DNA of 41,319 nt. Source: Paenibacillus sp. UNC451MF. GTDB taxonomy: Bacteria > Bacillota > Bacilli > Paenibacillales > NBRC-103111. The translations under genes and the position numbers were made by a program. Numbering within the stretch: the first letter of the stretch is position 1; each line of letters opens with the position of its first letter. Shown here piece after piece: positions 32,106 to 40,896 of the stretch. Under the pieces are notes generated by a model. The model did no database searches. It was not told where the DNA came from and worked only from the letters and a program-made list of their open reading frames with translations. The stretch lies in the NCBI RefSeq assembly GCF_000686845.1, contig NZ_KK366025.1:1-41319 (forward strand), read 5' to 3'.

Positions 32106-32885
32106 TCAATCCACGTTTGTTTTACGCAAGGGCAGCCAGTGAAGCACACGTTCAATACATGTATCCCAGTGGCCCCATGAATGATCCCCCGGACCATCCT
32201 CATAAGTGAGGGGCAGCCCAAGCTCCCTAGCGTGGTCTCTGAATCGCACATTACTGTCATATAAGAAATCCTCCGTGCCGCACCACATATATAAATCAGG
32301 ACGTGGCTGCTCGGATTGCGAAAGATTTTTAGCCGCTGTAAAAAGATCGTTGACGCTCCCTCGAACCGACTCTTTGTTTCCAAAAATGTCGGCGGCAAGA
32401 TTTGGCGATAATCGGTCATACATATAGACAGCATCCAGTGCACCCGAAAACGATGCGACAGCACGGTACTTGTCCGACGCCAAAAGCCCCGCTTTCATTG
32501 CGCCGTAGCCGCCCATGGACAAGCCGGCGATAAATCTGTCCTCTTTGGAGCTTGATAACCGGAACTGTCTCTCGCAAAACTCCGGAAGCTCTTCTGTAAT
32601 GAATTGAAAATAATCCCTGCCTCTTGCCATATCCGTATACCAGCCCAGATGTCCAGCAGGCATGACAACCGCAAGCGGCAAACGTTCTACGTACCTTTCA
32701 ATGCTGGTTCGTCTCAACCATGCGGTATGATCGTCACTCATCCCATGTAATAAATAGAGTGTTTGGTAAGGACCCGGGTCCTTCACCTTACGTGATCCTC
32801 CAGCCACATGCTGCGGCAGAAGAACCTCCATCGGTACAGGCATTCTCAGCGTTTCAGAATGATAATGCATATGAAGCCAAGCCAT
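32106..32885 (-). CDS. Esterase of the PF00756 (FrmB/tannase-like) family, first tandem copy
   Basis: A 259-residue alpha/beta hydrolase. Marks are LYLLHGMSDDHTAWLRRT, GLSMGGYG (S123), GTEDFLYD (D206) and GDHSWGHWD (H235), so the triad is complete. It shares about the same plan as the next gene and probably arose with it by duplication. AGGAGG lies 7 nt before the ATG at 32885; the 11 extra upstream codons in frame lie before this RBS and are excluded. First gene of the esterase-esterase-GNAT-GNAT operon. No signal peptide, so it acts on imported or cytoplasmic esters. Confidence 0.83.
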   Translation of the reverse strand: MAWLHMHYHSETLRMPVPMEVLLPQHVAGGSRKVKDPGPYQTLYLLHGMSDDHTAWLRRTSIERYVERLPLAVVMPAGHLGWYTDMARGRDYFQFITEELPEFCERQFRLSSSKEDRFIAGLSMGGYGAMKAGLLASDKYRAVASFSGALDAVYMYDRLSPNLAADIFGNKESVRGSVNDLFTAAKNLSQSEQPRPDLYMWCGTEDFLYDSNVRFRDHARELGLPLTYEDGPGDHSWGHWDTCIERVLHWLPLRKTNVD

Positions 32886-33247
32886 TTGTATACCTCCTTT
32901 TCTCACTACAACTTCCATTTAGTAGTAATTCTTCTTGCTGTTGAAATGTCCTTTTTTCCATCTAAAAAACCGTTTGATTGACGTCGAGTATGCTGAGAAA
33001 CCCATGAAAATTCAGATGTCCAATTATACTACGGTGGGGTATCCCCTTTACATGAGAGCAAGCGTACACTACTATGAGTATGACTGGCTTTTTATTCCAA
33101 TTAAAAGTGGAGTTAAATGGAATGTCAGTATCGAATTCTACGCATTGGAAATTCATAAACACTATGTATCTTTTAATAGTAACTGTACATGATGAATAAA
33201 ATAACTGTTTTTCTTCAATCTAACACGGAAAAAGGATGACAAATTCA
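32886..33247. other. Intergenic region with no recognised gene
   Basis: This 362-bp stretch separates the divergent esterase operon and the AHSA1-like gene. It holds one isolated AAAAAACCG (32964-32972), a half-site like that of the yes-type promoters but without the partner repeat or a matching -10. Both frames of about 66-85 residues here lack a ribosome binding site. Confidence 0.5.
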
Positions 33248-33679
33248 ATGAACAACCTAACGAAATTTAAAATTAAAAAACCGGCAAATGAAGTATTCGA
33301 AGCATTTGTCGATCCTTCAAAAATCGGGAACTTTTGGTTTACTTCCAGCTCGGAGAAATGGGAGCAGGGCAAGACGATTACATTGATTTATGAAGAATAC
33401 AACGCAAAAGGGAATATTGAAGTACTGGAAATCGATACTAATAAGAAGATTGTATTTCAATGGGGTTCAGAAGGAAATGTAGTTACAATACATCTCAAGG
33501 AATTGGATCATTCCGCAACCATAATCGAGGTTAACGAGGAAGGCTTTAATGAACAGGATGATGACCTATTAAATAATATGATTGGCAATAAAGAGGGCTG
33601 GGTTTTTGTTTTGTCCTGTTTAAAAGGTTATCTGGAATTTGGAATTAATGATTTGAGAACAGGATTAGTGAAGGATTAA
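33248..33679 (+). CDS. SRPBCC / AHSA1-family protein
   Basis: A 143-residue START-like (Bet v 1 fold) protein of the AHSA1 (activator of Hsp90 ATPase homologue 1) group. It begins MNNLTKFKIKKPANEVFEAF, with FVDPSKIGNFWFTSSSEKW, then IEVLEIDTNKKIVFQW and a C-terminal helix GWVFVLSCLKGYLEFG. Such proteins bind hydrophobic ligands; the function in Firmicutes is mostly unknown. AAAAGG lies 12 nt before the ATG at 33248; an ATG at 33236 would touch it, so 33248 is preferred. No partner gene. Confidence 0.8.
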   Translation: MNNLTKFKIKKPANEVFEAFVDPSKIGNFWFTSSSEKWEQGKTITLIYEEYNAKGNIEVLEIDTNKKIVFQWGSEGNVVTIHLKELDHSATIIEVNEEGFNEQDDDLLNNMIGNKEGWVFVLSCLKGYLEFGINDLRTGLVKD

Positions 33680-33711
33680 TTGAACAAACTCAGTTCTTTC
33701 TCTATCGTTTT

Positions 33712-33762
33712 AATAAAAATAGCGGCAGCCAAGGACTATTCCCGAGATCCTAAGCTGCCGCT
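33712..33762 (-). terminator. Terminator of the rhomboid gene
   Basis: Read leftwards, AGCGGCAGC pairs with GCTGCCGCT (33754-33762 and 33721-33729), with an inner AGGA/TCCT pair, then ATTTTTATT. Confidence 0.75.
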
Positions 33763-33781
33763 CCGTCTATATATGTATGCG

Positions 33782-34426
33782 TTATTGATATGGTTGATTC
33801 TCCTGATCTTGCTCCTGATCTGCTTTCTTCCGTTTGATAAACAAGGTCATCAATGCTGTGAAGACTAATCCGCCAATGAATCCGCCTAAGTGAGCGTAAA
33901 TGTCCACATTCGGTATAACGACGGAATAGATGAACCCAATGATAACAATAATTCTTATGGTTTGCTTGGTTTGATAATCGATCAGATCCTTACGGAACAC
34001 AGATAAATACAAGTAAGCAGCGTACACGCCATAGATCGCCCCTGATGCCCCTGCACCAATATAATAATCTTTGTGCAGCCATGCGCTGACTATATTACCG
34101 GCAATACCGCTCAAAAGATAAAATATCGCATACCGAAACGAGCCAAGCATCCTCTCAAGCGGAGCGGCAAACACATAAATCGCGAAGCTGTTAAACAGTA
34201 AATGCTCAAAACCGATGTGAACGAAGATAGACGATACATATCTCCATAGCTCCGGCTCCATGCGTGGAAGATCGAACATCGCCCCGAACCTTATTAAGGT
34301 TGAATTATCTTTGGATGAGCCGTATATCGTCATCCCGGCCATCACAAGCAATTGAATAACCAATATGGCAGTATTGACCGGGTACAACCGTATATACTGT
34401 TTCAAGCTCTCTGTTCTGCTAAACAC
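33782..34426 (-). CDS. Rhomboid intramembrane serine protease
   Basis: A 214-residue six-helix rhomboid (PF01694). Active-site motifs are GAGASGAIYG (nucleophile S128) and HLGGFIGG (H179), with the conserved HLLFNSFAIY segment (H75, N79) that supports the oxyanion. It cuts membrane proteins within the bilayer; targets unknown. The C-terminal tail is very hydrophilic (KADQEQDQENQ). The start is GTG at 34426 after AAGGGGA. Monocistronic; resembles the shorter Bacillales rhomboids without TPR repeats. Confidence 0.88.
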   Translation of the reverse strand: MFSRTESLKQYIRLYPVNTAILVIQLLVMAGMTIYGSSKDNSTLIRFGAMFDLPRMEPELWRYVSSIFVHIGFEHLLFNSFAIYVFAAPLERMLGSFRYAIFYLLSGIAGNIVSAWLHKDYYIGAGASGAIYGVYAAYLYLSVFRKDLIDYQTKQTIRIIVIIGFIYSVVIPNVDIYAHLGGFIGGLVFTALMTLFIKRKKADQEQDQENQPYQ

Positions 34427-34523
34427 AGTTCCCCTTCCCTTCTGCTCTGTTTACATTGTTTCTTCTATTATAGCTTAGTTCCAGCATGGATACACGGTAT
34501 AGTAATGGGGACTGACATAAAAA

Positions 34524-34561
34524 AGCTTAGTAAGCAGTCAACAACTGACCTACTAAGCCTT
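34524..34561 (-). terminator. Terminator of the rhamnogalacturonan lyase gene
   Basis: Read leftwards, GCTTAGTA (complement of 34552-34559) pairs with TACTAAGC (complement of 34526-34533) plus an inner TCAGT/ACTG pair, then TTTTTT. Confidence 0.85.
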
Positions 34562-34569
34562 ATTAGAAT

Positions 34570-37500
34570 TTATTTCGTTACATTCACCGTTATCTTCTCG
34601 CTAGAAACAGCTCCCGCATCGTTGATGAGTTCTCCTACATATTGATAGGTTCCAGGCTGTTTCCCCTTAATTACGGTTATTGCAGACTGAGCGGCAGGTG
34701 TTGCCGATACAAGATTTTGCGTGTCGATCAACACACCATTTTCGTACAACTTATAAGTTTTGCCGTTAGTTCCCCACCACATATTCATTTGTACATCGTA
34801 GCTGCCGTCACCATCCCAGTTATTATGAGACAATACAGGCTTAGCAGGAACCGCTTGATTGACTTGTACGGTAACCGGTTCACAAGTCGTCGTGCCGTGA
34901 CGATTGATTAGCTCGCAAGTATACTTGTAAGATCCGTTAGGTTTTCCCTGGACGAGAGTAGAGGCAGTCTGAGCATTCGGTGATTGATCCGCAAGTGTCT
35001 TCACATCGATCAATTTGCCGTTTTCGTACAGCTTGTAGACTGTACCGTTGCTGCCCCACCACATATTCATCGTAATCTTGTATTCACCGTCCTGGAGGCC
35101 AGTATCATAGCCATTATCGCTGGAAAGCACTCCTTTACCGGGTAAACTTGATGCAGGGCCATCAGGTATTTGAATTGTTATAGCCCGTTGTGCAGATATA
35201 CCGGAGCCATCAGCCACCGCTGCTTTAACTACAACTGCTCCTGGCGCCAGCGCTTGAAGAACTCCTTCAGCATCTATCGTAGCTAGTGCAGTCGAAGCTC
35301 CATCAGGTGACTGAACGGTCCAGATGACGGATTTATTAGAAGCTGCGTCCGGTTTCACTTGCGCGTTCAGCTTCAGGCTTTGTCCGGCATCCACCTCATT
35401 TACTGGAGAAGTTATCGAAATTTCGGTTGCTTTTAGCGGAACGCGGTTAATATGCGGCACTGGAGGCTCCGCCATGCCATCCCCCAAATAAAAGCTCGGA
35501 TGAGGAGGTTGGTTATAACCCACATTTTGCCACGCAATAGACAAGCGATACTCTGGATCGTCTAGCAGTGTGTACAGTCGATGCGATGTAATATCTGTCG
35601 TTGTATAAATGCGAAGAGCACTGCTATCATCCGTACGCCAGATCGCTTCCTCTCTCCAATCACCGAACAAGTCCGCCTGCAAAGACGGGTTTCCTTTAGT
35701 AGTGTTATTGGAGTTAGTCCCCGTTGCTGTTAGTACATTTATGGATTTACTGTTCGTATAATCCCACTTATCTATTTTGCCTATACCTATCGGATCCGTC
35801 CACTGGTGATCCAGCAGCTCGCGAAGCAAATCGCCATCCCACCAAATCCCAAAGTTTACCGAAGGTCTGGATGAGCTAATCTTCTCGCCTTTTGTGTTAT
35901 AAACACCGCCTGCGTCACCTGTCGCCCACATTTCTTCACCAAGATAACGTGGATCGATGTCTCCGGACATCCCTCTTCCTACATCGTAGTTTGTCGGAAC
36001 ACCCCAGATGAGCTCACCTGTCTCCGCATCGCGGAATTCAAGCCCTGCAGGATTCGGATATTCCTCATGCACTCCGAAATATTCCATTCCTGGACGACTC
36101 GGATCCAGATCCCCTAGATGCATTGCATCTCCATGACCAAGACCGGTCGAGTACAATATTTTCCCATTATCATCGATGGCCATAGCACCGTAAGTAATCT
36201 CGTCTTTACCGTCATGATCTACGTCCGCGACGGAAAGATTATGATTTCCTTGCCCTGTATATTTGGCATTCTCGGCATCATTCGTATCGAATTTCCACAG
36301 CTTGGTCAGCTTACCATCCCGCCAATTGTAGGCCACTAGCACAGTACGAGTATAGTATCCGCGTGCCATGACAAGACTTGGCCGTTCACCATCCAAGTAA
36401 GCGATTGCCGCCAAAAACCTGTCGACACGATTACCGTAACTGTCTCCCCAGCTTGATACACTGCCGCGTGGCGGATCATAGTCGGTTGTAAACATTGCTT
36501 TTCCTGTCAGTCCGTTAAAAATAGTCAAGTACTCAGGACCACTTAAAATATACCCGCTTGAGTTGCGATAATCCGCATTGGCATTCCCGATGACCTGACC
36601 TGTGCCGTCTACCGTTCCGTCCGCTGTCTTGAAGGCTACCTCCGCCTTGCCGTCACCATCCAGATCATAGACCATAAATTGAGTATAATGTGCTCCCGCC
36701 CGGATATTTCTCCCCAAATCAATACGCCACAGAAGCGTTCCATCCAGTTTATAAGCATCAATGAACACATTGCCGGTATAACCCGATAGTGAGTTATCTT
36801 TGGAGTTGGACGGATCCCATTTAAGGATTAATTCGTATTTCCCATCACCGTCCAGATCTCCGATACTGGCATCGTTTGCGTTATATGTGTACTTTTCACC
36901 GGAAGGCGTTACACCATCAGCCGGTTTTTGCAAAGGAACATCCAAATATTTCGTATTCCAAACGCTGAATTCTTCACCTTGAGTTTCTTCTTTACCGTTC
37001 CTTACTGCTCGAATCTCATATTTGGAATCTTGCGTACCTGCAGCATCTAAGTAATTTGTGCTGTCTGCTATAGGCGATGCATTCACCTTTTGACCGTTTC
37101 GATACAGATTGAAGGTCGTCGATTTATCATCTGTACCAAACAAACGCCATCCCGTGTATACACCACCTTCTACTTTTACAGCGACCGGGCTGCGGTCCAA
37201 GCTCTCCATCTGACGATTCAAGATTGTCATCACAGGTACCGCCAACACCTCTGATCGGTTGGATAAGCCACCGGAATTGACAGCCGCGACCTGATAGTAG
37301 TAAGGCATTGTTGTGAAAACATCATGATCAACATATGATGCTTCTGTAGTCGTACCTGCAAGGATAAATGGCCCCTGTGCGCTCTTGGAGCGATACACGT
37401 TATATTGAAGTGCCTGTTCAACAGCATTCCAACGAATGGTGAGCTGATCCTTAGCGGCATTGGCTACATTCAGACCGGTAGGTGCTGCGGGTGCAGCAAC

Positions 37501-38313
37501 AGAGCGATCCAATACGGCAACCGTAATCGGACTGCTGGCTGCTGATTCGATATTTTTCTGCATCAGCTGCGTCACTTGATATTGGTATGTACTGCCGAGC
37601 TGTACTGTACTGTCAGTATAAGAGGTTCCTGAGCTGCCACCGATTTTAGTAAAGTCACTGCCTCCTTCGCCCATTCGGTAAATATTATAGCCTGTCGCAC
37701 CATAAACAGCTTCCCATAACAAACTAACGGACGATTTGGGATAGTAAGTAACGGCGGATACCGTCAAACCCGTCGGAGCTTTCTTCGGGGTTATTTCGAT
37801 AGCATTCACACGTCCGTCCTTACTGAATTGAAAATTCATTTGACCGTCTGTGAGCTGAACGGTTTTTGTCAGCTCGGCATAATTCCCTGTACTCGAAGAA
37901 AGAGATTCTGTGGAAGCGCCTTCAATTTTGACATCCGTTTTATTAGAAGCGATAGCATCCCCTGCGATAATACGTACAGAATATTCGCCATTGGGCAGAT
38001 CCACCATAAAACTAAAATCCGAAGAAAGGACAAAATCCCTTAATAAAGGATCAGCCGTGCCACGATCACGGTTATTCACAGCTTTATTCAAGCCGTATCC
38101 TTTTGCGGCACTATAGACTAACGAGCTGGAAACCTGAGTATAGCCTTCAGCTACAGGACTGCTATCAGAACCAAAGTCGAATTTAGAACCGGATGGGCTC
38201 GTAGAGGATGCTGCTGCAGCTTGTCCAATCCCGATATTGCCAATCCCAGCGAACATGGATACCGTTAGTGTCACAACCATAAGTGAGGACAATTTTCTTC
38301 TTAAAGATTGCAA
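34570..38313 (-). CDS. Secreted rhamnogalacturonan lyase, PL11 (YesW/YesX-like), multidomain
   Basis: A 1247-residue secreted enzyme, about twice the size of YesW (about 620 residues). Order: signal peptide (1 to about 35), an N-terminal galactose-binding-like domain (about 42-176, begins [18 protein letters not shown]), two FN3 domains (about 178-268 and 275-360), the PL11 catalytic beta-propeller (about 365-975, begins [18 protein letters not shown], with repeated DxDxDGxxE Ca2+ loops such as DLDGDGKYE and DVDHDGKDE), a Big2/Ig-like domain (about 985-1080) and two similar C-terminal modules each carrying MNMWWGxNG and YKLYENGxLID. It cuts rhamnogalacturonan I outside the cell by beta-elimination. 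The TTG start at 38313 follows AGGAGG. Monocistronic. Confidence 0.9.
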   Translation of the reverse strand: MQSLRRKLSSLMVVTLTVSMFAGIGNIGIGQAAAASSTSPSGSKFDFGSDSSPVAEGYTQVSSSLVYSAAKGYGLNKAVNNRDRGTADPLLRDFVLSSDFSFMVDLPNGEYSVRIIAGDAIASNKTDVKIEGASTESLSSSTGNYAELTKTVQLTDGQMNFQFSKDGRVNAIEITPKKAPTGLTVSAVTYYPKSSVSLLWEAVYGATGYNIYRMGEGGSDFTKIGGSSGTSYTDSTVQLGSTYQYQVTQLMQKNIESAASSPITVAVLDRSVAAPAAPTGLNVANAAKDQLTIRWNAVEQALQYNVYRSKSAQGPFILAGTTTEASYVDHDVFTTMPYYYQVAAVNSGGLSNRSEVLAVPVMTILNRQMESLDRSPVAVKVEGGVYTGWRLFGTDDKSTTFNLYRNGQKVNASPIADSTNYLDAAGTQDSKYEIRAVRNGKEETQGEEFSVWNTKYLDVPLQKPADGVTPSGEKYTYNANDASIGDLDGDGKYELILKWDPSNSKDNSLSGYTGNVFIDAYKLDGTLLWRIDLGRNIRAGAHYTQFMVYDLDGDGKAEVAFKTADGTVDGTGQVIGNANADYRNSSGYILSGPEYLTIFNGLTGKAMFTTDYDPPRGSVSSWGDSYGNRVDRFLAAIAYLDGERPSLVMARGYYTRTVLVAYNWRDGKLTKLWKFDTNDAENAKYTGQGNHNLSVADVDHDGKDEITYGAMAIDDNGKILYSTGLGHGDAMHLGDLDPSRPGMEYFGVHEEYPNPAGLEFRDAETGELIWGVPTNYDVGRGMSGDIDPRYLGEEMWATGDAGGVYNTKGEKISSSRPSVNFGIWWDGDLLRELLDHQWTDPIGIGKIDKWDYTNSKSINVLTATGTNSNNTTKGNPSLQADLFGDWREEAIWRTDDSSALRIYTTTDITSHRLYTLLDDPEYRLSIAWQNVGYNQPPHPSFYLGDGMAEPPVPHINRVPLKATEISITSPVNEVDAGQSLKLNAQVKPDAASNKSVIWTVQSPDGASTALATIDAEGVLQALAPGAVVVKAAVADGSGISAQRAITIQIPDGPASSLPGKGVLSSDNGYDTGLQDGEYKITMNMWWGSNGTVYKLYENGKLIDVKTLADQSPNAQTASTLVQGKPNGSYKYTCELINRHGTTTCEPVTVQVNQAVPAKPVLSHNNWDGDGSYDVQMNMWWGTNGKTYKLYENGVLIDTQNLVSATPAAQSAITVIKGKQPGTYQYVGELINDAGAVSSEKITVNVTK

Positions 38314-38338
38314 TGTATCTCCTCCTCAAAAATCTTTG

Positions 38339-38355
38339 TACAAGCTGAGCTTGTA
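38339..38355. promoter_or_regulatory. 17-bp perfect palindrome in the lyase leader
   Basis: TACAAGCTGAGCTTGTA (8-bp arms, one-base centre) lies 25 nt before the TTG start, just upstream of the RBS. It could be a repressor operator or a leader RNA hairpin; there is no T-run. Confidence 0.45.
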
Positions 38356-38468
38356 GTTTTATAAACTTTAGGTCTGCTTACCTAATTGAATGTAGGCTCG
38401 CAATCAGTTGTGTTTCCTCCCTCGCTTTCCCCTTCATCTGGATAATCGTTGTCATATATCATTTCTTC

Positions 38469-38484
38469 ATGATAGCGGTTACAT
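38469..38484 (-). promoter_or_regulatory. CcpA cre site in the lyase promoter
   Basis: Read leftwards ATGTAACCGCTATCAT matches the cre consensus WTGNAANCGNWNNCW at every fixed position. It overlaps the -10 box TATTAT (38483-38488), which has the extended -10 form TGC before it. Binding of CcpA here would repress, as expected for a secreted polysaccharide lyase. Confidence 0.65.
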
Positions 38485-38488
38485 AATA

Positions 38489-38693
38489 GCACAGGTACAT
38501 GCTGGAATCTTTATAAGCTTTTGCTGATTTTATTGAAAAATTTATTTTTTTTGTCAATCTAATCAAAGTATATACCTAACCATTTCTATAACAGCCCCAG
38601 CTCGGGAGTAATTGCCTATAAACATATTAGATTGTATCCGTCGAGGACCTTCTAGGTATTACGGACCATAAAGTAGCGTGAAACAAAGGAAAA
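38489..38693. other. Upstream intergenic region of the lyase gene
   Basis: No gene is recognised. A second possible promoter, TTGACA (38552-38557) with TAAAAT (38527-38532), reads towards the lyase, but its spacer is 19 nt. The rest is AT-rich without a clear signal. Confidence 0.3.
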
Positions 38694-38727
38694 CGGCGGC
38701 TTTGATTTGTTATTTTCAAAACCGCCG
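38694..38727 (-). terminator. Terminator of the MFS gene
   Basis: CGGCGGCTTTGA (38694-38705) and TCAAAACCGCCG form a stem with one wobble pair and T-rich sequence to the left for leftward transcripts. Confidence 0.7.
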
Positions 38728-38773
38728 CTTGGTCTTGCCGCTATTGCATTGTCATTCAATGTAAAGTAAGTAT

Positions 38774-40009
38774 TTACATATTTACATGTGTTCTCTTATA
38801 TAAAACTGGTAATGCCGCTGCTATAAGGATCATACCCATAACAGCGGGTGCGGCATGACCAAGTGATACATAGATTTGGCCTCCAATGATAGGCCCAATC
38901 ATTCTTGCTAAAGCCTGAATAGATTGGCTGCCTCCTTGAATCCTTCCTTGTTCACTAGAATCGACAGACTTGGAGAGCATCCCATTGAATGAAGGCCCAA
39001 AGATCGAATCACCAAAACCAAATATAAACATTCCAGCGATAAAAAGAGGATAGAATGAGAACAAAGCCGAGGCTGCAATAAGACTGTAGCCTATAATCTC
39101 CGAAACCATTCCAAGAATTGCTATCTGTTTATCATTCAGTTTTGTCAACAGCTTTGGCATTATGAAACCTTGTGAAATGATGTCTTGGACGCCCATAATG
39201 GAAAACATAAGTCCGATTAGTGCAGGCTTCCAACTGAAAGTATCCATTGTAAATTGTGAAAAAACTGCCTGTAAAGATCCGTTGGGAATCCAAAGTAAGA
39301 ACGCTGAGATAAGCAGCCTTTTTAAGTTTTTCATGGAAAGCAGATTTGCAAGCTGTGAAAATGGATTCAGTCTTACAAAGGTAATCTCTTTCAATCTATT
39401 ATTCTTGTCAAGACTCTCAGGCATAAAATAGAATCCATAAACAACATTCAACAAAGTTATTATTGCTCCAAAATACATAGGTACAGAATAGCCAAACTTA
39501 GCAAGTAATCCGCCTAGAGTCGGGCCAATGACGGTGCCTACACCTACTACCGCACTCACCCATCCAAAGTATTTGGTTCTCTGTTCCGAAGGAATGATAT
39601 CCGCAAAATATGCGAAAATCGTGCCTATGCTCCCGCCTGTTATACCTTCTATTATACGCCCAACAAATAGGACCCATAGAGCTCCTCCTATGCCAAAAAC
39701 GAAGTATCCGATTGCAGAACCCAAAAGGCACACTAAGAGCAATGGACGACGGCCATATTTGTCGCTCAAAGCTCCAAGAACGGGTGCCGCAAAAAACACG
39801 CAGAATGCATAAACAGAGGTCAGCAGAGTAACAACTATAGCTTGTTCTCCTGGATTTCTTGTATAGGGCTGCACTAAGAATGGGACGACAGGTGCTATGA
39901 TACTGAAGCCTATTCCGCAAAGAAACACAGAGATAAGACCGAATATTAAAGCGTGTTTATCTACGGTTTGTTCTGTGTTCTGTTCACTGTGCGATCTAAA
40001 TATGGACAT
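38774..40009 (-). CDS. MFS multidrug/tetracycline-type efflux transporter
   Basis: A 411-residue 12-helix major facilitator of the TetA-like drug:H+ antiporter group. The motif A loop GALSDKYGRRPL lies at residues 79-90, and the motif C-like stretch GVGTVIGPTLGGLLA is in helix 5. It follows a MarR regulator gene and is expressed from a promoter with two operator copies between them, so induction by a ligand of the MarR protein is likely. Substrate unknown. The ATG at 40009 follows GAGGAGAG by about 7 nt; the frame's first ATG (40036) lies before the RBS, within the operator. Confidence 0.85.
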   Translation of the reverse strand: MSIFRSHSEQNTEQTVDKHALIFGLISVFLCGIGFSIIAPVVPFLVQPYTRNPGEQAIVVTLLTSVYAFCVFFAAPVLGALSDKYGRRPLLLVCLLGSAIGYFVFGIGGALWVLFVGRIIEGITGGSIGTIFAYFADIIPSEQRTKYFGWVSAVVGVGTVIGPTLGGLLAKFGYSVPMYFGAIITLLNVVYGFYFMPESLDKNNRLKEITFVRLNPFSQLANLLSMKNLKRLLISAFLLWIPNGSLQAVFSQFTMDTFSWKPALIGLMFSIMGVQDIISQGFIMPKLLTKLNDKQIAILGMVSEIIGYSLIAASALFSFYPLFIAGMFIFGFGDSIFGPSFNGMLSKSVDSSEQGRIQGGSQSIQALARMIGPIIGGQIYVSLGHAAPAVMGMILIAAALPVLYKRTHVNM

Positions 40010-40034
40010 ATAAATTCTCTCCTCAAAAATTATC

Positions 40035-40057
40035 ATTTTGTTTCCTTGTCAACAAAT
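40035..40057. repeat. Tandem operator, copy 1
   Basis: A 23-bp unit containing TTGTTTCCTTGTCAACAA, an imperfect palindrome (TTGTT-8-AACAA). The same 23 bp recur at 40068-40090, 33 bp away (about three helical turns). Probable MarR binding site next to the efflux gene. Confidence 0.7.
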
Positions 40058-40085
40058 AATAACTTTTATTTTGTTTCCTTGTCAA
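40056..40085 (-). promoter_or_regulatory. Promoter of the MFS gene
   Basis: Read leftwards: TTGACA (40080-40085), 18 nt, TATTAT (40056-40061). The -35 lies inside operator copy 2 and the -10 touches copy 1, so a bound repressor would block it. Confidence 0.65.
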
Positions 40086-40090
40086 CAAAT
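40068..40090. repeat. Tandem operator, copy 2
   Basis: Exact copy of the 23-bp unit at 40035-40057. It carries the -35 hexamer of the MFS promoter. Confidence 0.7.
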
Positions 40091-40162
40091 TAATAGCAAT
40101 AAAAATGCAGCCCGTTCTCAATAGAGCCCGGCTGCCTGTGGTTTCATTTTCACTATTCAAAT

Positions 40163-40636
40163 TTATTCCGACTTAATATCTATACCCAGTTTCTTTATTT
40201 CTGCATCCAAGTGCCTATTATACTTTTCCACGAAGCTAAGCATACTGTCAAACTGTTCCTCGGTTACCTGCTCAAATACGGCTGTATCCCGAGCTTGAAA
40301 CTCTTTGTGCAGGTCATCATGGATTTTATAAATTACTTTACCTTGCTCTGTAAGCCTAAAATAGATTTCTTTCTTGTTATCCGACTTCTGGTAGCTTTCG
40401 ATAAGGCCTTTTTTTACGAGCTTCTTAGTTAGTTTACTTATAGCACCGCGAGTCATATAAAAAGACTCCGCAAGTTTTGTCACGTTGGAATCTACATTTC
40501 TTTCAATGTATTCGATGCAATGTACTTCAGAAGGCTTATAACCCTTAAGTCTGTCTTCCATCTTATCCTTATTAAGCCAAACCATCTTGTTATATAAGTC
40601 CCTGAAACCCATTATGACCTGTTCTTCTTTGTTCAT
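40163..40636 (-). CDS. MarR-family transcriptional regulator
   Basis: A 157-residue winged helix-turn-helix regulator. The HTH runs from about residue 40 (YKPSEVHCIEYIERN, VTKLAESFYMTRGAISKLTKKLVKKGLI), with the wing ESYQKSDNKKEIYFRLTEQG and dimerisation helices at the ends. MarR proteins are ligand-released repressors, usually of a neighbouring efflux gene, as here. The frame extends 46 codons upstream, but that part is a transposase remnant and GGGAGGA lies 8 nt before the ATG at 40636. Confidence 0.87.
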   Translation of the reverse strand: MNKEEQVIMGFRDLYNKMVWLNKDKMEDRLKGYKPSEVHCIEYIERNVDSNVTKLAESFYMTRGAISKLTKKLVKKGLIESYQKSDNKKEIYFRLTEQGKVIYKIHDDLHKEFQARDTAVFEQVTEEQFDSMLSFVEKYNRHLDAEIKKLGIDIKSE

Positions 40637-40783
40637 GGCCTGTCCTCCCACAAGTAGGTGTGCGGAGATCATTTCTCTTTTCTCTTCTCCGTCCGTCTTA
40701 TCTCGGTAACGAAACATTACCATTTTCCCGTCATACTCTTCTTTTCGGCTAACCGCTATCGCCGGTCTTCTCATACCTCTACC
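40637..40783 (-). pseudogene. Remnant of an IS91-like (Y2-type) transposase, in frame with the MarR gene
   Basis: The 49 codons before the MarR start read GRGMRRPAIAVSRKEEYDG..., then MVMFRYRDKTDGEEKREMIS. This resembles the conserved block of Bacillales IS91-type transposases (R-R-P-A-I-x-x-S-R-I-x-x-Y-D-G ... F-x-Y-x-D ... K-x-x-x-x-I-S). A stop precedes it at 40784-40786 and the match ends near ISAHLL, so only about 40 residues of homology remain. It is a scar, not a gene. Confidence 0.65.
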
Positions 40784-40854
40784 TTACCAAAAACAAAAAC
40801 AGAGTGGTAGTCCTGCTCCCACCCCGAAAATTTATAAATTCTATAATGTTAAAA

Positions 40855-40882
40855 AAAGAGCTGTCCTGATTGACAGCTCTTT
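40855..40882 (-). terminator. Terminator of the Gly/Gln-rich protein gene
   Basis: A perfect 11-bp stem, AAAGAGCTGTC (40855-40865) with GACAGCTCTTT (40872-40882), is followed leftwards by a seven-T run. Confidence 0.85.
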
Positions 40883-40896
40883 CGCCTTATTTTATT

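Noticed and set aside
32964-32972. AAAAAACCG upstream of the esterase operon, like half of the yes-type regulator site
   Set aside because: There is no second repeat 21 bp away in either direction and no -10 at the 27-nt distance, so it is probably chance in AT-rich DNA.
32935-33192. 85-residue forward frame and an opposing 66-residue frame in the esterase/AHSA1 gap
   Set aside because: Neither has an RBS, and no recognisable domain is present.
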